64,000 nucleotides of DNA from NCBI RefSeq assembly GCF_004135935.1, contig NZ_CP025086.1:620001-684000 (forward strand), in the 5' to 3' direction. The notes beneath the pieces are model-generated. The model ran no database searches. It was not told the origin of the DNA and saw only the letters and a list, made by a program, of their open reading frames with translations. Below, piece after piece: positions 46,824 to 55,454 of the stretch. The position numbers and the translations under genes are program-made. Source of the DNA: Methylovirgula ligni. Lineage in GTDB: Bacteria; Pseudomonadota; Alphaproteobacteria; Rhizobiales; Beijerinckiaceae. The first letter of the stretch is position 1; every line of letters begins with the position of its first letter.

Positions 46824-48500
46824 TTGCCAAAACGGCATTCCGTAACGGACCTGAATGTGCGCGCCCGATGGCGTAACGGTTATGCGATTGCAAATTTGAT
46901 TGGCGCGAAGCTCGCCACGGCAAAATCCTTCCTCAATCTCCATCCATTTTGCAGCAAAGTTCTCGCTGCTGGCTTGATCGGCGCCACTTTCTTTCTCTTC
47001 GCGCCCGCCTCCACCGAATCCGCCGGCGCCAATGGCGATACGCGGACGATTTATCTCTATCACGCGCACACCGGTGAATCGATCGACGCCACCTATCGTG
47101 TCGACGGGCATTACGATCCCGAGGTTCTCAAAAAGCTGAACTGGTTCCTGCGCGACTGGCGACTGAATCAGCAAACCAATATGGACCCGCGTCTCTTCGA
47201 TGCGGTGTGGGAAGCCTATCGCGGCGCCGGCGCGACAAACCGCATCGTCGTTTTGTGCGGCTATCGCTCGCCGCAGACGAACGCCATGCTGCGGCGGCGC
47301 TCGCGCGCGGTCGCCGAACATTCGCAGCACATTCTCGGCAAGGCCATGGATACGACCATGCCCGGCATGTCGATGGAGCGTGTGCGCGAATCCGCCATGC
47401 GGCTCGAACTGGGCGGCGTCGGCTATTATGGCGATACGAATTTCGTCCACATCGACGTCGGCGGCGTACGCGCCTGGCCGCGGATGAGTTATGCCCAGCT
47501 CATGCGCCTTTTCCCCGACGGCAAGACGGTTCATATCGCGGCGGACGGGCGCACCTTGCCGGGCTATGAGCAGGCGCGCGCCGAGCTCGCCGCCAATGGC
47601 ACCGCTATCGCAAGCCTGCCGCCGGCGCAGAATTCGGGCATCGGGACTTTCTTCGCCTGGCTCTTCGGCAAGGGCGGCAGCGGCGACGACGAGGACAACG
47701 CGGCGACGCAGCAGCAAGCCCCCGCGCCGCAGCCCGTCGAAACAGCGGCTGCGCAAATACCCGCCGCGCCGGAAGCGGCGATGCAGGCCGACGCGACGAC
47801 CGGCAGCATTTCCGGCCAGCCGGCAACGGCTGAGCCAGAGGCAGCGGCCCAAACGGCCGAAGTCGATATGCCCCTGCCGCCGGAACGCCCGACAGGTCTG
47901 ACGTTCGCAGCCGACGTGCCATTGCCGCCCGAGCGTCCCGCTCTGGCGGTCGCGGCGGCGGTTCCGGCCAACGATGCAGCCAGCGCCGCGCCGATGGCCG
48001 TCGCCGAGGCGGAGACCGCCGCGCCCGAGCTTCCCGGTATCATCACTCAGGGCCCCAGCGATGGACGCCCGACGCAACAGCTTTCGCGCAGCTACGGCGC
48101 GCTTTCACAGGCCTTGGCCTATGCGCCGGTCGCGCAGATGGAGGGCCTGCGTTCGGCGGTGCGCGGCGCTGAGGCGGCCTCTGTTCCGAAGCGGACGGCG
48201 CGCGCCGCCGTGACCATCGTCCCGGCGCGGCTTGACGGCTCGAATTTCGGCACGCTCACCGGCAGCACCGATGTAGCGGAGCTTGTCAGCGCGACGATCT
48301 TCGGCCCGACGCTCGCGGGCCTGCGCAGCGCGGCGCGAGCCGAGAACAGCGCCCTTTCCGCCCATCCGTCATCGGGCTATCTGGCACGCTTCGAAAACTC
48401 GGCGACGGCGCTCTCGGCCGACCAATTCCGCGGCCCGTCGGTCGCGGCCCTCAGCCAGGACCGCCATCTCGTCCTTGTCGACACTCCGCCGGGCAATTAA
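46824..48500 (+). CDS. DUF882 (YcbK-like, M15-type) envelope protein with long Ala/Pro-rich tail
   Basis: The TTG start at 46824 follows a GGGGA ribosome site and gives 558 residues. After an N-terminal membrane/signal region (about 40-60), residues 70-240 form the DUF882 domain, an M15-type zinc peptidase fold: GYRSPQTNAMLRRRS, AEHSQHILGKAMD and NFVHIDVG contain the metal-ligand pattern. A long low-complexity C-terminal half follows, with two similar PLPPERP motifs. It probably acts in the periplasm on peptidoglycan, beside the L,D-transpeptidase. A GTG start at 46857 is possible. Confidence 0.88.
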   Translation: MPKRHSVTDLNVRARWRNGYAIANLIGAKLATAKSFLNLHPFCSKVLAAGLIGATFFLFAPASTESAGANGDTRTIYLYHAHTGESIDATYRVDGHYDPEVLKKLNWFLRDWRLNQQTNMDPRLFDAVWEAYRGAGATNRIVVLCGYRSPQTNAMLRRRSRAVAEHSQHILGKAMDTTMPGMSMERVRESAMRLELGGVGYYGDTNFVHIDVGGVRAWPRMSYAQLMRLFPDGKTVHIAADGRTLPGYEQARAELAANGTAIASLPPAQNSGIGTFFAWLFGKGGSGDDEDNAATQQQAPAPQPVETAAAQIPAAPEAAMQADATTGSISGQPATAEPEAAAQTAEVDMPLPPERPTGLTFAADVPLPPERPALAVAAAVPANDAASAAPMAVAEAETAAPELPGIITQGPSDGRPTQQLSRSYGALSQALAYAPVAQMEGLRSAVRGAEAASVPKRTARAAVTIVPARLDGSNFGTLTGSTDVAELVSATIFGPTLAGLRSAARAENSALSAHPSSGYLARFENSATALSADQFRGPSVAALSQDRHLVLVDTPPGN

Positions 48501-48905
48501 GCGGAAGCTTCAGCGCGCGGCGAAAATGTGAGCCGCCGGAGCGGCGCTGGCCGGTACTTCCCGCAGGGTCCATGCGAGGAGAAGCGCGAAAAGCGCCGCG
48601 ACGGAGATTGCGCGGAGCATCTGCGCGGTCGAACAGGCGCTGCGCACCTTGATCATGCGCAGGGGTCTTCGTGGCATGATCGACCGGCTCCGCGGCTGGG
48701 AATACGAAAACGCACCACGATCGAGAGACTGGTGCTGCGCTCGATCATTAAATTAACCATATTTGGTTAGCGATCCTTTACCCTGTCCCGGCCGGCCGCC
48801 TGAGAGCGTGGCTGCGAAAGCGCGCTGGATCCGGCGCCGAGTTGCATCGATTTTGCTTAATAAGCGTTGGGAAGAAAAACGATTTGAGAGGCCGAGTTGC
48901 GGACC
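48501..48905. other. Intergenic region between DUF882 and ATP-grasp genes
   Basis: About 400 bases hold no well-supported gene. A minus-strand frame at 48677-48510 would encode 55 residues with a basic start and a hydrophobic stretch (AISVAALFALLLAW) ending in APAAHIFAAR, like a tiny exported or membrane peptide; its support is weak. The segment nearest the ATP-grasp gene is AT-richer (TTAAATTAACCATATTTGG) and is a likely promoter. Confidence 0.35.
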
Positions 48906-50384
48906 ATGGGGCCTTCCTTTGACGAAATGACACTTCCGGACGGCGAGACACGCGCCGTCTATGAAAAAATCGCCCGCTGGCTGGAGGAAACGCCGCCGGA
49001 ACATCTCGCCTCCCGCCGGGCGCAGGCCGAACTTTTGTTCAGGCGAATTGGCATCACTTTCGCCGTCTATGGCAGCAAGGATGCGGCCGAACGCCTGATC
49101 CCCTTCGACATCGTGCCGCGCGTCATCGGCCGCGCCGAATGGAAGCGTCTCGAGACAGGGCTCTTCCAGCGCGTCAACGCGCTGAACATGTTCCTCGCCG
49201 ACATCTACGGCGCGCAGGAAATTCTCAAGAGCGGCCTTCTGCCGCCCGATATCGTCCTCAACAATCCATTCTATCTGCCGGTGATGCGCGGCCTCAAAGT
49301 GCCGCACAATATCTATGTCCAGATCGCCGGCATCGATGTGGTGCGGATCGACGAGAACGATTTCTACGTCCTCGAGGACAATCTGCGCACGCCCTCCGGG
49401 GTCTCCTATATGCTGGAAAACCGCGAGGTGATGATGCGGCTCGCGCCGGATCTTTTCGCCGAGCATCGCGTCGCGCCGGTCGAGAATTATCCTGACGTTC
49501 TGCTCGCGACGCTGCGCTCCGTCGCGCCGGAGAGCACGGCGGGCGAGCCGGCCATCGTTCTCCTGACGCCGGGCCAATATAATTCGGCCTATTACGAACA
49601 TTCCTTCCTCGCTGACCGGCTTGGCGTCGAGCTTGTGGAAGGCCGCGACTTGCTGGTGAAGGACGATGTCGTCTACATGCGCACGACCGAAGGGCCGAAG
49701 CGCGTCGATGTCATCTACCGGCGGATCGACGATGCCTTTCTCGATCCGCTCGCCTTCCTGCCGGACTCGGTTCTCGGCGTTCCGGGCCTGTTTTCTGCCT
49801 ATAAAGCGGGCAATGTGACGCTGGCGAATGCGGTCGGGACCGGGATCGGCGATGACAAGGCGATCTACAGCTACATGCCGGAGATCGTCGAATTCTACCT
49901 CGGCGAAAAACCGATCCTGAAAAATGTGCCCACCTGGCGTTGCCGTGAGCCGGCGGCGCTCGCCTATGTGCTCGCGCATCTGCCGGAACTCGTCGTCAAG
50001 GAGGTCAATGGCTCGGGCGGCTACGGCATGTTGATCGGCCCGCATGCGAGTCAGGCGGAACTGGCGCTATTCACCGAGAAGCTGCGCACCGATCCCAACA
50101 ATTTTATTGCCCAGCCGACTCTCGCGCTCTCGACATGTCCGACGGCGCTCGAATCCGGCGTCGCGCCGCGCCATGTCGATCTGCGCCCCTTCGTGCTTTC
50201 GGGTTCCGACGGAGTGCGCGTGGTGCCCGGCGGCCTCACCCGTGTCGCGCTGAAGGCGGGCTCCCTGGTCGTCAATTCCTCGCAAGGCGGCGGCACCAAG
50301 GACACATGGGTCGTCGATGACAAGGACTGCAGCGCGACGCCCCCGCTGCCGTACGATGTTTCCCAAGCGCAACAGATGTTGTAA
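48906..50384 (+). CDS. Circularly permuted type 2 ATP-grasp protein
   Basis: This protein of the DUF404/DUF407 family has a circularly permuted ATP-grasp fold, predicted to form amide or peptide bonds with ATP. Typical motifs are LIPFDIVPRVIG, FQRVNALNMFLADIYG, DVVRIDENDFYVLEDNLRTPSGVSYMLENR, KDDVVYMRT and LVVKEVNGSGGYGM. The ATG at 48906 gives 492 residues; a TTG nine bases upstream has a better-placed GAGAGG and is an alternative. The next gene is its usual partner, an alpha-E protein. Together they are predicted to make a peptide-like product, but no biochemical role is established. Confidence 0.93.
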   Translation: MGPSFDEMTLPDGETRAVYEKIARWLEETPPEHLASRRAQAELLFRRIGITFAVYGSKDAAERLIPFDIVPRVIGRAEWKRLETGLFQRVNALNMFLADIYGAQEILKSGLLPPDIVLNNPFYLPVMRGLKVPHNIYVQIAGIDVVRIDENDFYVLEDNLRTPSGVSYMLENREVMMRLAPDLFAEHRVAPVENYPDVLLATLRSVAPESTAGEPAIVLLTPGQYNSAYYEHSFLADRLGVELVEGRDLLVKDDVVYMRTTEGPKRVDVIYRRIDDAFLDPLAFLPDSVLGVPGLFSAYKAGNVTLANAVGTGIGDDKAIYSYMPEIVEFYLGEKPILKNVPTWRCREPAALAYVLAHLPELVVKEVNGSGGYGMLIGPHASQAELALFTEKLRTDPNNFIAQPTLALSTCPTALESGVAPRHVDLRPFVLSGSDGVRVVPGGLTRVALKAGSLVVNSSQGGGTKDTWVVDDKDCSATPPLPYDVSQAQQML

Positions 50385-50427
50385 CGCATTAACCTATCGC
50401 CCGAATCCCGGCCCCACGGAATAAGTC

Positions 50428-51393
50428 ATGCTGGCTCGGACTGCCGACAATCTCTACTGGCTCGCACGCTATATGGAGCGGGCCGATTTCCTGGCGCGGA
50501 TCATCGACGCGACGCGACGGCTCGCGACCGTGCCGACCGCCGAGGCGGGGTCAGGTACCGGAACGGAATGGGACAGCGTGCTCGAAGCCTCCGGCGCGGC
50601 GGAGGCTTTCCGCAAGACGACCGTCGTGGCCGACGAGCAGCATGTCGTCGAATATCTCGTCTTCGCCGAGGACAATCCCTCCTCGATCTGTAATTGCATC
50701 GAGCTGGCGCGGACCAACGCGCGCGCGGTACGCACCGCGCTGACGGCGGAAATGTGGGATGCGATCAATAGCGCCTGGATCGAACTCAAGCGCTATCTGC
50801 AGGCGCGCGCCAACAGCTCGCATTTCGATCGGGTCGAGCTGACGCGCTTCCTCGATTTCGTCAAGAAGGCTTCGCTCGATTACGACGGCGCCGCGCATCG
50901 CACCATGCTGCGCAACGATGCCTATTGGTTCTCGCGTCTCGGGCTTTACATCGAGCGCGCCGACAACACGGCGCGCATTCTCGACGTCAAATACAACATC
51001 CTGCTGCCACAGACGGAGACCATCGGCGGCTCGCTCGATTATTTCCAATGGGCCTCGATCCTGCGCGCGGTCTCGGCGCTCACCGCCTATCATTGGGTTT
51101 ACCGCACGAGCCTCAAACCCTGGCTCATCGCCGACCTGCTGATCCTGCGTATCGAAATGCCGCGCTCGCTCATCGCCTGCTATGACAATATCGTGCGCTT
51201 TCTCGATTCAATCGGCCAGGTTTACGGGCAGAAAGGCACCGCCCAGGTGCAGGCGCATCAGATCATGGCGCGACTTTCAAAATCGTCGACGAAAGAAATT
51301 TTCCAATCCGGTCTGCACGAATTCGTCACCGTCTTCGTCGAGGACAACGCCCGGCTCGGCACGACGATCTGCGAGCAATATCTGTTCGAGTAA
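50428..51393 (+). CDS. Alpha-E domain protein (DUF403)
   Basis: This all-helical protein of 321 residues starts with the family signature MLARTADNLYWLARYMERADF and carries EYLVFAEDNPSSICNCIELAR and RSVSAL-like repeats. It regularly accompanies the circularly permuted ATP-grasp protein, often with a transglutaminase-like protease and a proteasome-like hydrolase; neither of those is present here. It begins 43 bases after its partner, and the two are clearly one operon. Confidence 0.93.
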   Translation: MLARTADNLYWLARYMERADFLARIIDATRRLATVPTAEAGSGTGTEWDSVLEASGAAEAFRKTTVVADEQHVVEYLVFAEDNPSSICNCIELARTNARAVRTALTAEMWDAINSAWIELKRYLQARANSSHFDRVELTRFLDFVKKASLDYDGAAHRTMLRNDAYWFSRLGLYIERADNTARILDVKYNILLPQTETIGGSLDYFQWASILRAVSALTAYHWVYRTSLKPWLIADLLILRIEMPRSLIACYDNIVRFLDSIGQVYGQKGTAQVQAHQIMARLSKSSTKEIFQSGLHEFVTVFVEDNARLGTTICEQYLFE

Positions 51394-51452
51394 ACCGATT
51401 TCTGCGTATCAAGCTCTGCAAAAGCAGGGATAGCGGCGGTACGGATAGAGCC

Positions 51453-51941
51453 GTGGATTTTTGGCCGCAGGCGTGCCAAAACACGCGCCAATTCAACCGC
51501 GCCGCCGGAAAGCTTTTGACGCAAACTCACGAAACTCTCACCAGCTTTCGGAAGATCGAGGTTAGTTCGAACCGCAGGTTCGGCCTGACGATTGGCGCCG
51601 TTCTGCTCGCGCTGACATTCCTGCCGCTGCTGCACCATCGGGCTCCGCATTGGTGGCTGCTCGCCGTCGCGGCCATCTTTCTCATCGCTGGCGCGGCCTT
51701 TCCGGCCATCCTCGCCTGGCCGAACCGTATCTGGTTCAAGTTCGGCCTGGCGCTGAACACGATTGTCAGCCCCATCGTCATGGGGGGATTATTCTTCGGC
51801 GCCGTCGTTCCGATCGGCTGGCTCATGCGTAGATCGGGCGAGGATATTCTCGGCTTGCGCCTGGCGCCCGAAGCTTCGACATACTGGATCACACGCGACC
51901 CGCCGGGACCGCCGTCGGGATCGCTCGGCAAACAATTCTAG
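51453..51941 (+). CDS. SxtJ-like membrane protein
   Basis: This 162-residue protein has about three hydrophobic helices (60-82, 88-105 and 115-135). The pattern VSSNRRFGLTIGAVLLALTF, WPNRIWFKFGLALNTIVSPIVMGGLFFGAVVPIGWLMR and YWITRDPPGPP is typical of the SxtJ family, first named in saxitoxin clusters and commonly found beside SxtI/NodU-type carbamoyltransferases. The GTG start is uncertain; the family usually begins closer to the SSNRRFG segment. It is followed 11 bases later by the DUF5989 gene. Confidence 0.85.
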   Translation: MDFWPQACQNTRQFNRAAGKLLTQTHETLTSFRKIEVSSNRRFGLTIGAVLLALTFLPLLHHRAPHWWLLAVAAIFLIAGAAFPAILAWPNRIWFKFGLALNTIVSPIVMGGLFFGAVVPIGWLMRRSGEDILGLRLAPEASTYWITRDPPGPPSGSLGKQF

Positions 51942-51952
51942 GGAGGGCGCGA

Positions 51953-52102
51953 ATGTCGATTTTCGCAGAGCTTCTCGAATTTCTCAGCGCGCGGAAGAAG
52001 TTCTGGCTGATTCCCTTGCTGGTGCTTTTTCTGGTCTTCGGCGGCCTGCTCATCCTGAGCCAGGGCTCCGCCCTCGCGCCCTTCATCTACACATTGTTCT
52101 AG
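51953..52102 (+). CDS. DUF5989 small membrane protein
   Basis: A 49-residue protein starts at an ATG preceded by a strong GGGAGG ribosome site. It has an amphipathic N-terminus (MSIFAELLEFLSARKKFWLIP), one membrane helix and the ending GSALAPFIYTLF. This pattern matches DUF5989, tiny proteins that lie between SxtJ-like proteins and carbamoyltransferases. It ends seven bases before the carbamoyltransferase start. It may anchor or assist the transferase at the membrane (inference). Confidence 0.88.
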   Translation: MSIFAELLEFLSARKKFWLIPLLVLFLVFGGLLILSQGSALAPFIYTLF

Positions 52103-52109
52103 CCGAGAG

Positions 52110-53951
52110 ATGCGCGTTCTCGGCATTTCGGCCTTTTATCACGACAGCGCCGCCGCCGTCGTCGCGGACGGGCGCGCCATCGCAGCCGCGCAGGAAGAGC
52201 GCTTCACGCGCAAGAAGCACGACCCGGCATTTCCACGCAACGCTATTGAATATTGCCTGAGCCAGACGCCGGGCCGTGCCGCCGGGATCGACCGCGTCAT
52301 TTTCTATGAAAAGCCCTTCGTCAAATTCGAGCGCCTGCTCGAAACCTATCTCACCTTCGCGCCGCAAGGCTTCGCCTCATTCCGCAAGGCGATGCCGCTC
52401 TGGATCGGCGAGAAGCTGTTTCAGCGCGACCTGCTGCTTCGCGAGTTGAAAGCGATCGATCCCGCGCTCGGCGAAAAATCCAAACTCGGCTTTACTGAGC
52501 ATCATTATTCGCACGCGGCCTCGGCTTATTATCCATCGCCCTTTACCTCGGCGCTCGTGCTGACGATGGACGGCGTCGGCGAATGGGCAACGACGACCGC
52601 GGCGCTCGGCCGGGGCGACGATCTCAACATCATCAAGGAAATCCGCTTCCCGCATTCGCTCGGCCTGCTCTACTCCGCCTTCACTTATTACACCGGGTTC
52701 AAGGTCAATTCCGGCGAATACAAAGTGATGGGGCTCGCGCCCTATGGCACGCCGAAATATGCGCAGACCATTTTCGATCATCTGATCGACCTGAAGGACG
52801 ACGGTTCGTTCCGGCTCAATATGGATTATTTCGCCTATTGCACGGGGCTCACCATGACCGATGCGCGCTTCGACGCATTGTTTGGCGGTCCGCCGCGCCA
52901 GCCCGATCAATTGCTCGACCAGCGCCATATGGACCTTGCCGCCTCGATCCAGGCGGTGACGGAAGAGGTCGTGCTGCGGCTGACGCGCGGGCTCGCGGCT
53001 GAAACAGGCGAGAAGAATCTTTGCCTCTCCGGCGGAGTCGCGCTCAATTGCGTCGCCAACGGCAAGATTCTCCGCGATGGCAAGTTCGAACGCATCTTCA
53101 TCCAGCCCGCGGCGGGCGATGCCGGCGGCGCGCTCGGCGCGGCTCTCGCCGGCTATTACGACGGACGCCGCGACGCCGGCCTGAAATCCAGCGTCATGAA
53201 ACCCGACGCCATGCAGGGCGCCTATCTCGGCCCCGCCTATGCGCAGGACGATATCGAACAGCGTTTGACACATGCCGGCGCGAAATTCCACACCGCCGAC
53301 GACGCGGCGCTGATCGATGAAACCGCCGCGGCGCTGGCGGACGGCAAGGCCGTCGGCTGGCATCAGGGCCGGATGGAATTTGGCCCGCGCGCGCTTGGCG
53401 GACGCTCGATCCTCGGCGATCCGCGCTCGCCGACCATGCAGAAAGCGCTGAACCTCAAGGTGAAATATCGCGAGAGCTTCCGCCCCTTCGCGCCCTCGGT
53501 TATGCGCGAACGGGTCGCCGAGTGGTTCGACCTCGATACGGATTCGCCTTACATGCTGCTTGTCGCCAATGTGAAGGAGACGCGCTGCCGCAAAATGTCA
53601 GCAGCGGAGGAGCAGCTTTTCGGCATCGACAAGCTCAACGCTGTGCGCTCGGAGATTCCGGCGGTGACGCATGTCGATTATTCCGCGCGCATCCAGACCG
53701 TCCATAAAGAGACGAACCCGCGCTATCATGCGCTGATCGAGAAGTTCGCCGAATTGACCGGCTGCCCGGTGCTGGTCAACACCAGCTTCAACGTGCGCGG
53801 CGAACCGATCGTCTGCACGCCGGAAGACGCCTTCGCCTGCTTCATGGGAACGGACATCGAGTTCCTCGCGATCGGCAATTGCATCCTGCACAAGAGCGAG
53901 CAGGACCCGGCGCTGAAGCGCGATTATAAGGACGCTTTCGATCTGGATTGA
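52110..53951 (+). CDS. NodU/CmcH/SxtI-family carbamoyltransferase
   Basis: This enzyme transfers a carbamoyl group from carbamoyl phosphate, via carbamoyl-AMP, to a hydroxyl of a sugar or other metabolite. It has 613 residues in two domains. The N-terminal Kae1-like/HSP70-actin part has MRVLGISAFYHDSAAAV, the metal-binding HHYSHAASAYYPSPF and MDGVGEW. The C-terminal part has EFGPRALGGRSILGDPRS, RESFRPFAPSVM and NTSFNVRGEPIVCTPEDAF. It closes the run SxtJ-DUF5989-carbamoyltransferase. The last 166 bases are repeated almost exactly 1503 bases downstream. Confidence 0.95.
   Translation: MRVLGISAFYHDSAAAVVADGRAIAAAQEERFTRKKHDPAFPRNAIEYCLSQTPGRAAGIDRVIFYEKPFVKFERLLETYLTFAPQGFASFRKAMPLWIGEKLFQRDLLLRELKAIDPALGEKSKLGFTEHHYSHAASAYYPSPFTSALVLTMDGVGEWATTTAALGRGDDLNIIKEIRFPHSLGLLYSAFTYYTGFKVNSGEYKVMGLAPYGTPKYAQTIFDHLIDLKDDGSFRLNMDYFAYCTGLTMTDARFDALFGGPPRQPDQLLDQRHMDLAASIQAVTEEVVLRLTRGLAAETGEKNLCLSGGVALNCVANGKILRDGKFERIFIQPAAGDAGGALGAALAGYYDGRRDAGLKSSVMKPDAMQGAYLGPAYAQDDIEQRLTHAGAKFHTADDAALIDETAAALADGKAVGWHQGRMEFGPRALGGRSILGDPRSPTMQKALNLKVKYRESFRPFAPSVMRERVAEWFDLDTDSPYMLLVANVKETRCRKMSAAEEQLFGIDKLNAVRSEIPAVTHVDYSARIQTVHKETNPRYHALIEKFAELTGCPVLVNTSFNVRGEPIVCTPEDAFACFMGTDIEFLAIGNCILHKSEQDPALKRDYKDAFDLD
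53786..53951 (+). repeat. 166-bp direct repeat, copy A (3' end of the carbamoyltransferase gene)
   Basis: This segment recurs at 55289-55454 with seven differences by eye (about 96% identity). Four are synonymous, two change residues (Asp to Glu, Asn to Asp) and one swaps TGA for TAA. The two copies flank the first SGNH gene. Confidence 0.92.
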
Positions 53952-53960
53952 TCTGCGAGG

Positions 53961-55136
53961 CTATTGCCGAGCCGTCTCCGGCGTAAGCCGCTCCATATTT
54001 TGCGGCTCTATGTCCGGAAAATTTTTCTTCAGGAACGTAAAGAGCCGCTCAGCACGAATCTTATTTGCAAGCCCTGTCGGGTGTCCGTCACCTGTGATCT
54101 CATAGCGTGGGTCGCCATATTCGTTATCGATCCCGTAATCGAGGACCGTCGCGCCGGCCGACTCCAAGGCCTTGACGATTTTATCGTCATTCCACGTTTC
54201 CAATCTTTTGAGATAGCCGGGATTGCGAAGGTAATAGACGAGAATCGGCTTCTTATATTTCTCTCTCGCCAATTGAACAGTCGCGCGCGCGACATCCACG
54301 AATATATCGATGTCGCTATCGCGAACGATCGAAAGGCGCGGCGCGACGAAAACACGATAGGCTGCAAAATAGGTCCAGGGTGAAACGGCGGGGTGACAGA
54401 CGCCTTGCAGCTCAATCTTGCCATCGCGATCCACATAACGAGGCGCGCCGGTGACAAACGATGCCTTGCAGGACGTTCGCTCCGCTTGCCACGGCGCGAT
54501 AAATTCCACCAGAAGTCGCGATCTATTCAAAAGCCCGTCGAACATGCCGGTCTGCATCTCGATCAGGGCCTGCGAGACGTTGTAGGCCGAAAATCCTAAA
54601 TTGTAGATGGGGTAGGCACGCCCCTCAAGATCGGCGAATTGCTGCGGTAGCGTCTGCGCATCGTTCAGGCCTTCGCCAAAAACATAGGAATCGCCGAGAA
54701 AGGCGATTCCCGCACCGCTCGAAGCGGCATGTGTCTTGCGCAGAAGGTTATTATCGATCGTGTAGATCACATCATAGACGACGCGGCCATTCAGGGTCTT
54801 CACCGCCCTGTAGCGCCCTTCACGCGCAGGTCGCCAGCCCAGAATGGTCTGCCGACCGTCGAGACTGCGCTTCGCGTCCGAAATATCTCGCTTGGTGGTT
54901 TCGCTCTTTGGTTCCGCGACCAGCGCGGCTGTCTCCAAGAGGCATATGATCGCAAAAAAACTAGCGAGCGTCAGGCAGAGATTTTGCGCAGCACCGCGCC
55001 ACCGGAAAACGCCGAACAAAGCGAATGCGAAACAATAGCCGAGAAGCAAGATCGCCGGCAATTTCGCGAAATAAATCAGAAATCCGCCAATTAAATATAG
55101 CAACGCGGCAATAATGATCTCGGCGAGCGGGCGCAT
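53961..55136 (-). CDS. SGNH/GDSL-like protein with N-terminal membrane helices, copy 1
   Basis: This 391-residue protein has two to three N-terminal membrane helices (about 5-70) and an extracytoplasmic SGNH-like domain. Block I is FLGDSYVFGEGL with Ser150; the C-terminal catalytic pair Asp-x-His is in DGHPTGLAN (Asp350, His352). Such proteins may add or remove acyl groups on surface glycans. The base composition is clearly lower in G+C than the neighbouring genes, and the gene lies exactly between the two copies of the 166-bp repeat, so it was probably inserted. It reads convergently to the carbamoyltransferase with nine bases between stops. It is a distant paralogue of the gene at 55451. 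Confidence 0.8.
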   Translation of the reverse strand: MRPLAEIIIAALLYLIGGFLIYFAKLPAILLLGYCFAFALFGVFRWRGAAQNLCLTLASFFAIICLLETAALVAEPKSETTKRDISDAKRSLDGRQTILGWRPAREGRYRAVKTLNGRVVYDVIYTIDNNLLRKTHAASSGAGIAFLGDSYVFGEGLNDAQTLPQQFADLEGRAYPIYNLGFSAYNVSQALIEMQTGMFDGLLNRSRLLVEFIAPWQAERTSCKASFVTGAPRYVDRDGKIELQGVCHPAVSPWTYFAAYRVFVAPRLSIVRDSDIDIFVDVARATVQLAREKYKKPILVYYLRNPGYLKRLETWNDDKIVKALESAGATVLDYGIDNEYGDPRYEITGDGHPTGLANKIRAERLFTFLKKNFPDIEPQNMERLTPETARQ

Positions 55137-55288
55137 ACCTCATCCCAAAATTTCATATTTATGCAACCTCCGGTAGCATCAATCTTGCAAAGCCTCAAGG
55201 CCAAGCATTAGCTAAGGCCTTCTTCCCTAAGGGAGAGAAAGGCGCGCAAAATAGGGAAAGGATTCCGATCTCCGGAGTGCGCAGGTGA

Positions 55289-55454
55289 CTTCAACGTGCG
55301 CGGCGAACCGATCGTCTGCACGCCGGAAGACGCCTTCGCCTGCTTCATGGGAACGGAAATCGAGTTCCTCGCGATCGGCGATTGCATCCTGCACAAGAGC
55401 GAGCAGGATCCGGCGCTCAAGCGCGATTATAAGGACGCCTTCGATCTCGATTAA
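55289..55454 (+). pseudogene. Truncated carbamoyltransferase remnant (3' end only)
   Basis: This fragment encodes only the last 54 or so residues of a carbamoyltransferase (from FNVRGEPIVCTPEDAF to KDAFDLD and stop), nearly identical to the end of the intact gene. It has no start or N-terminal part. Its TAA overlaps the stop codon of the convergent second SGNH gene by two bases, which suggests that this was the original gene end before the intervening DNA arrived. It is the second copy of the 166-bp direct repeat. Confidence 0.92.

Noticed and set aside
46779..48077. A 432-codon open frame on the minus strand
   Set aside because: It is opposite the DUF882 gene and its low-complexity tail; the apparent length reflects the Ala/Pro-rich coding of the true strand.
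51453..53951. Saxitoxin biosynthesis cluster
   Set aside because: Only the SxtJ- and SxtI-like families are present; none of the core saxitoxin genes (such as the SxtA polyketide synthase or SxtG amidinotransferase) is in the window.
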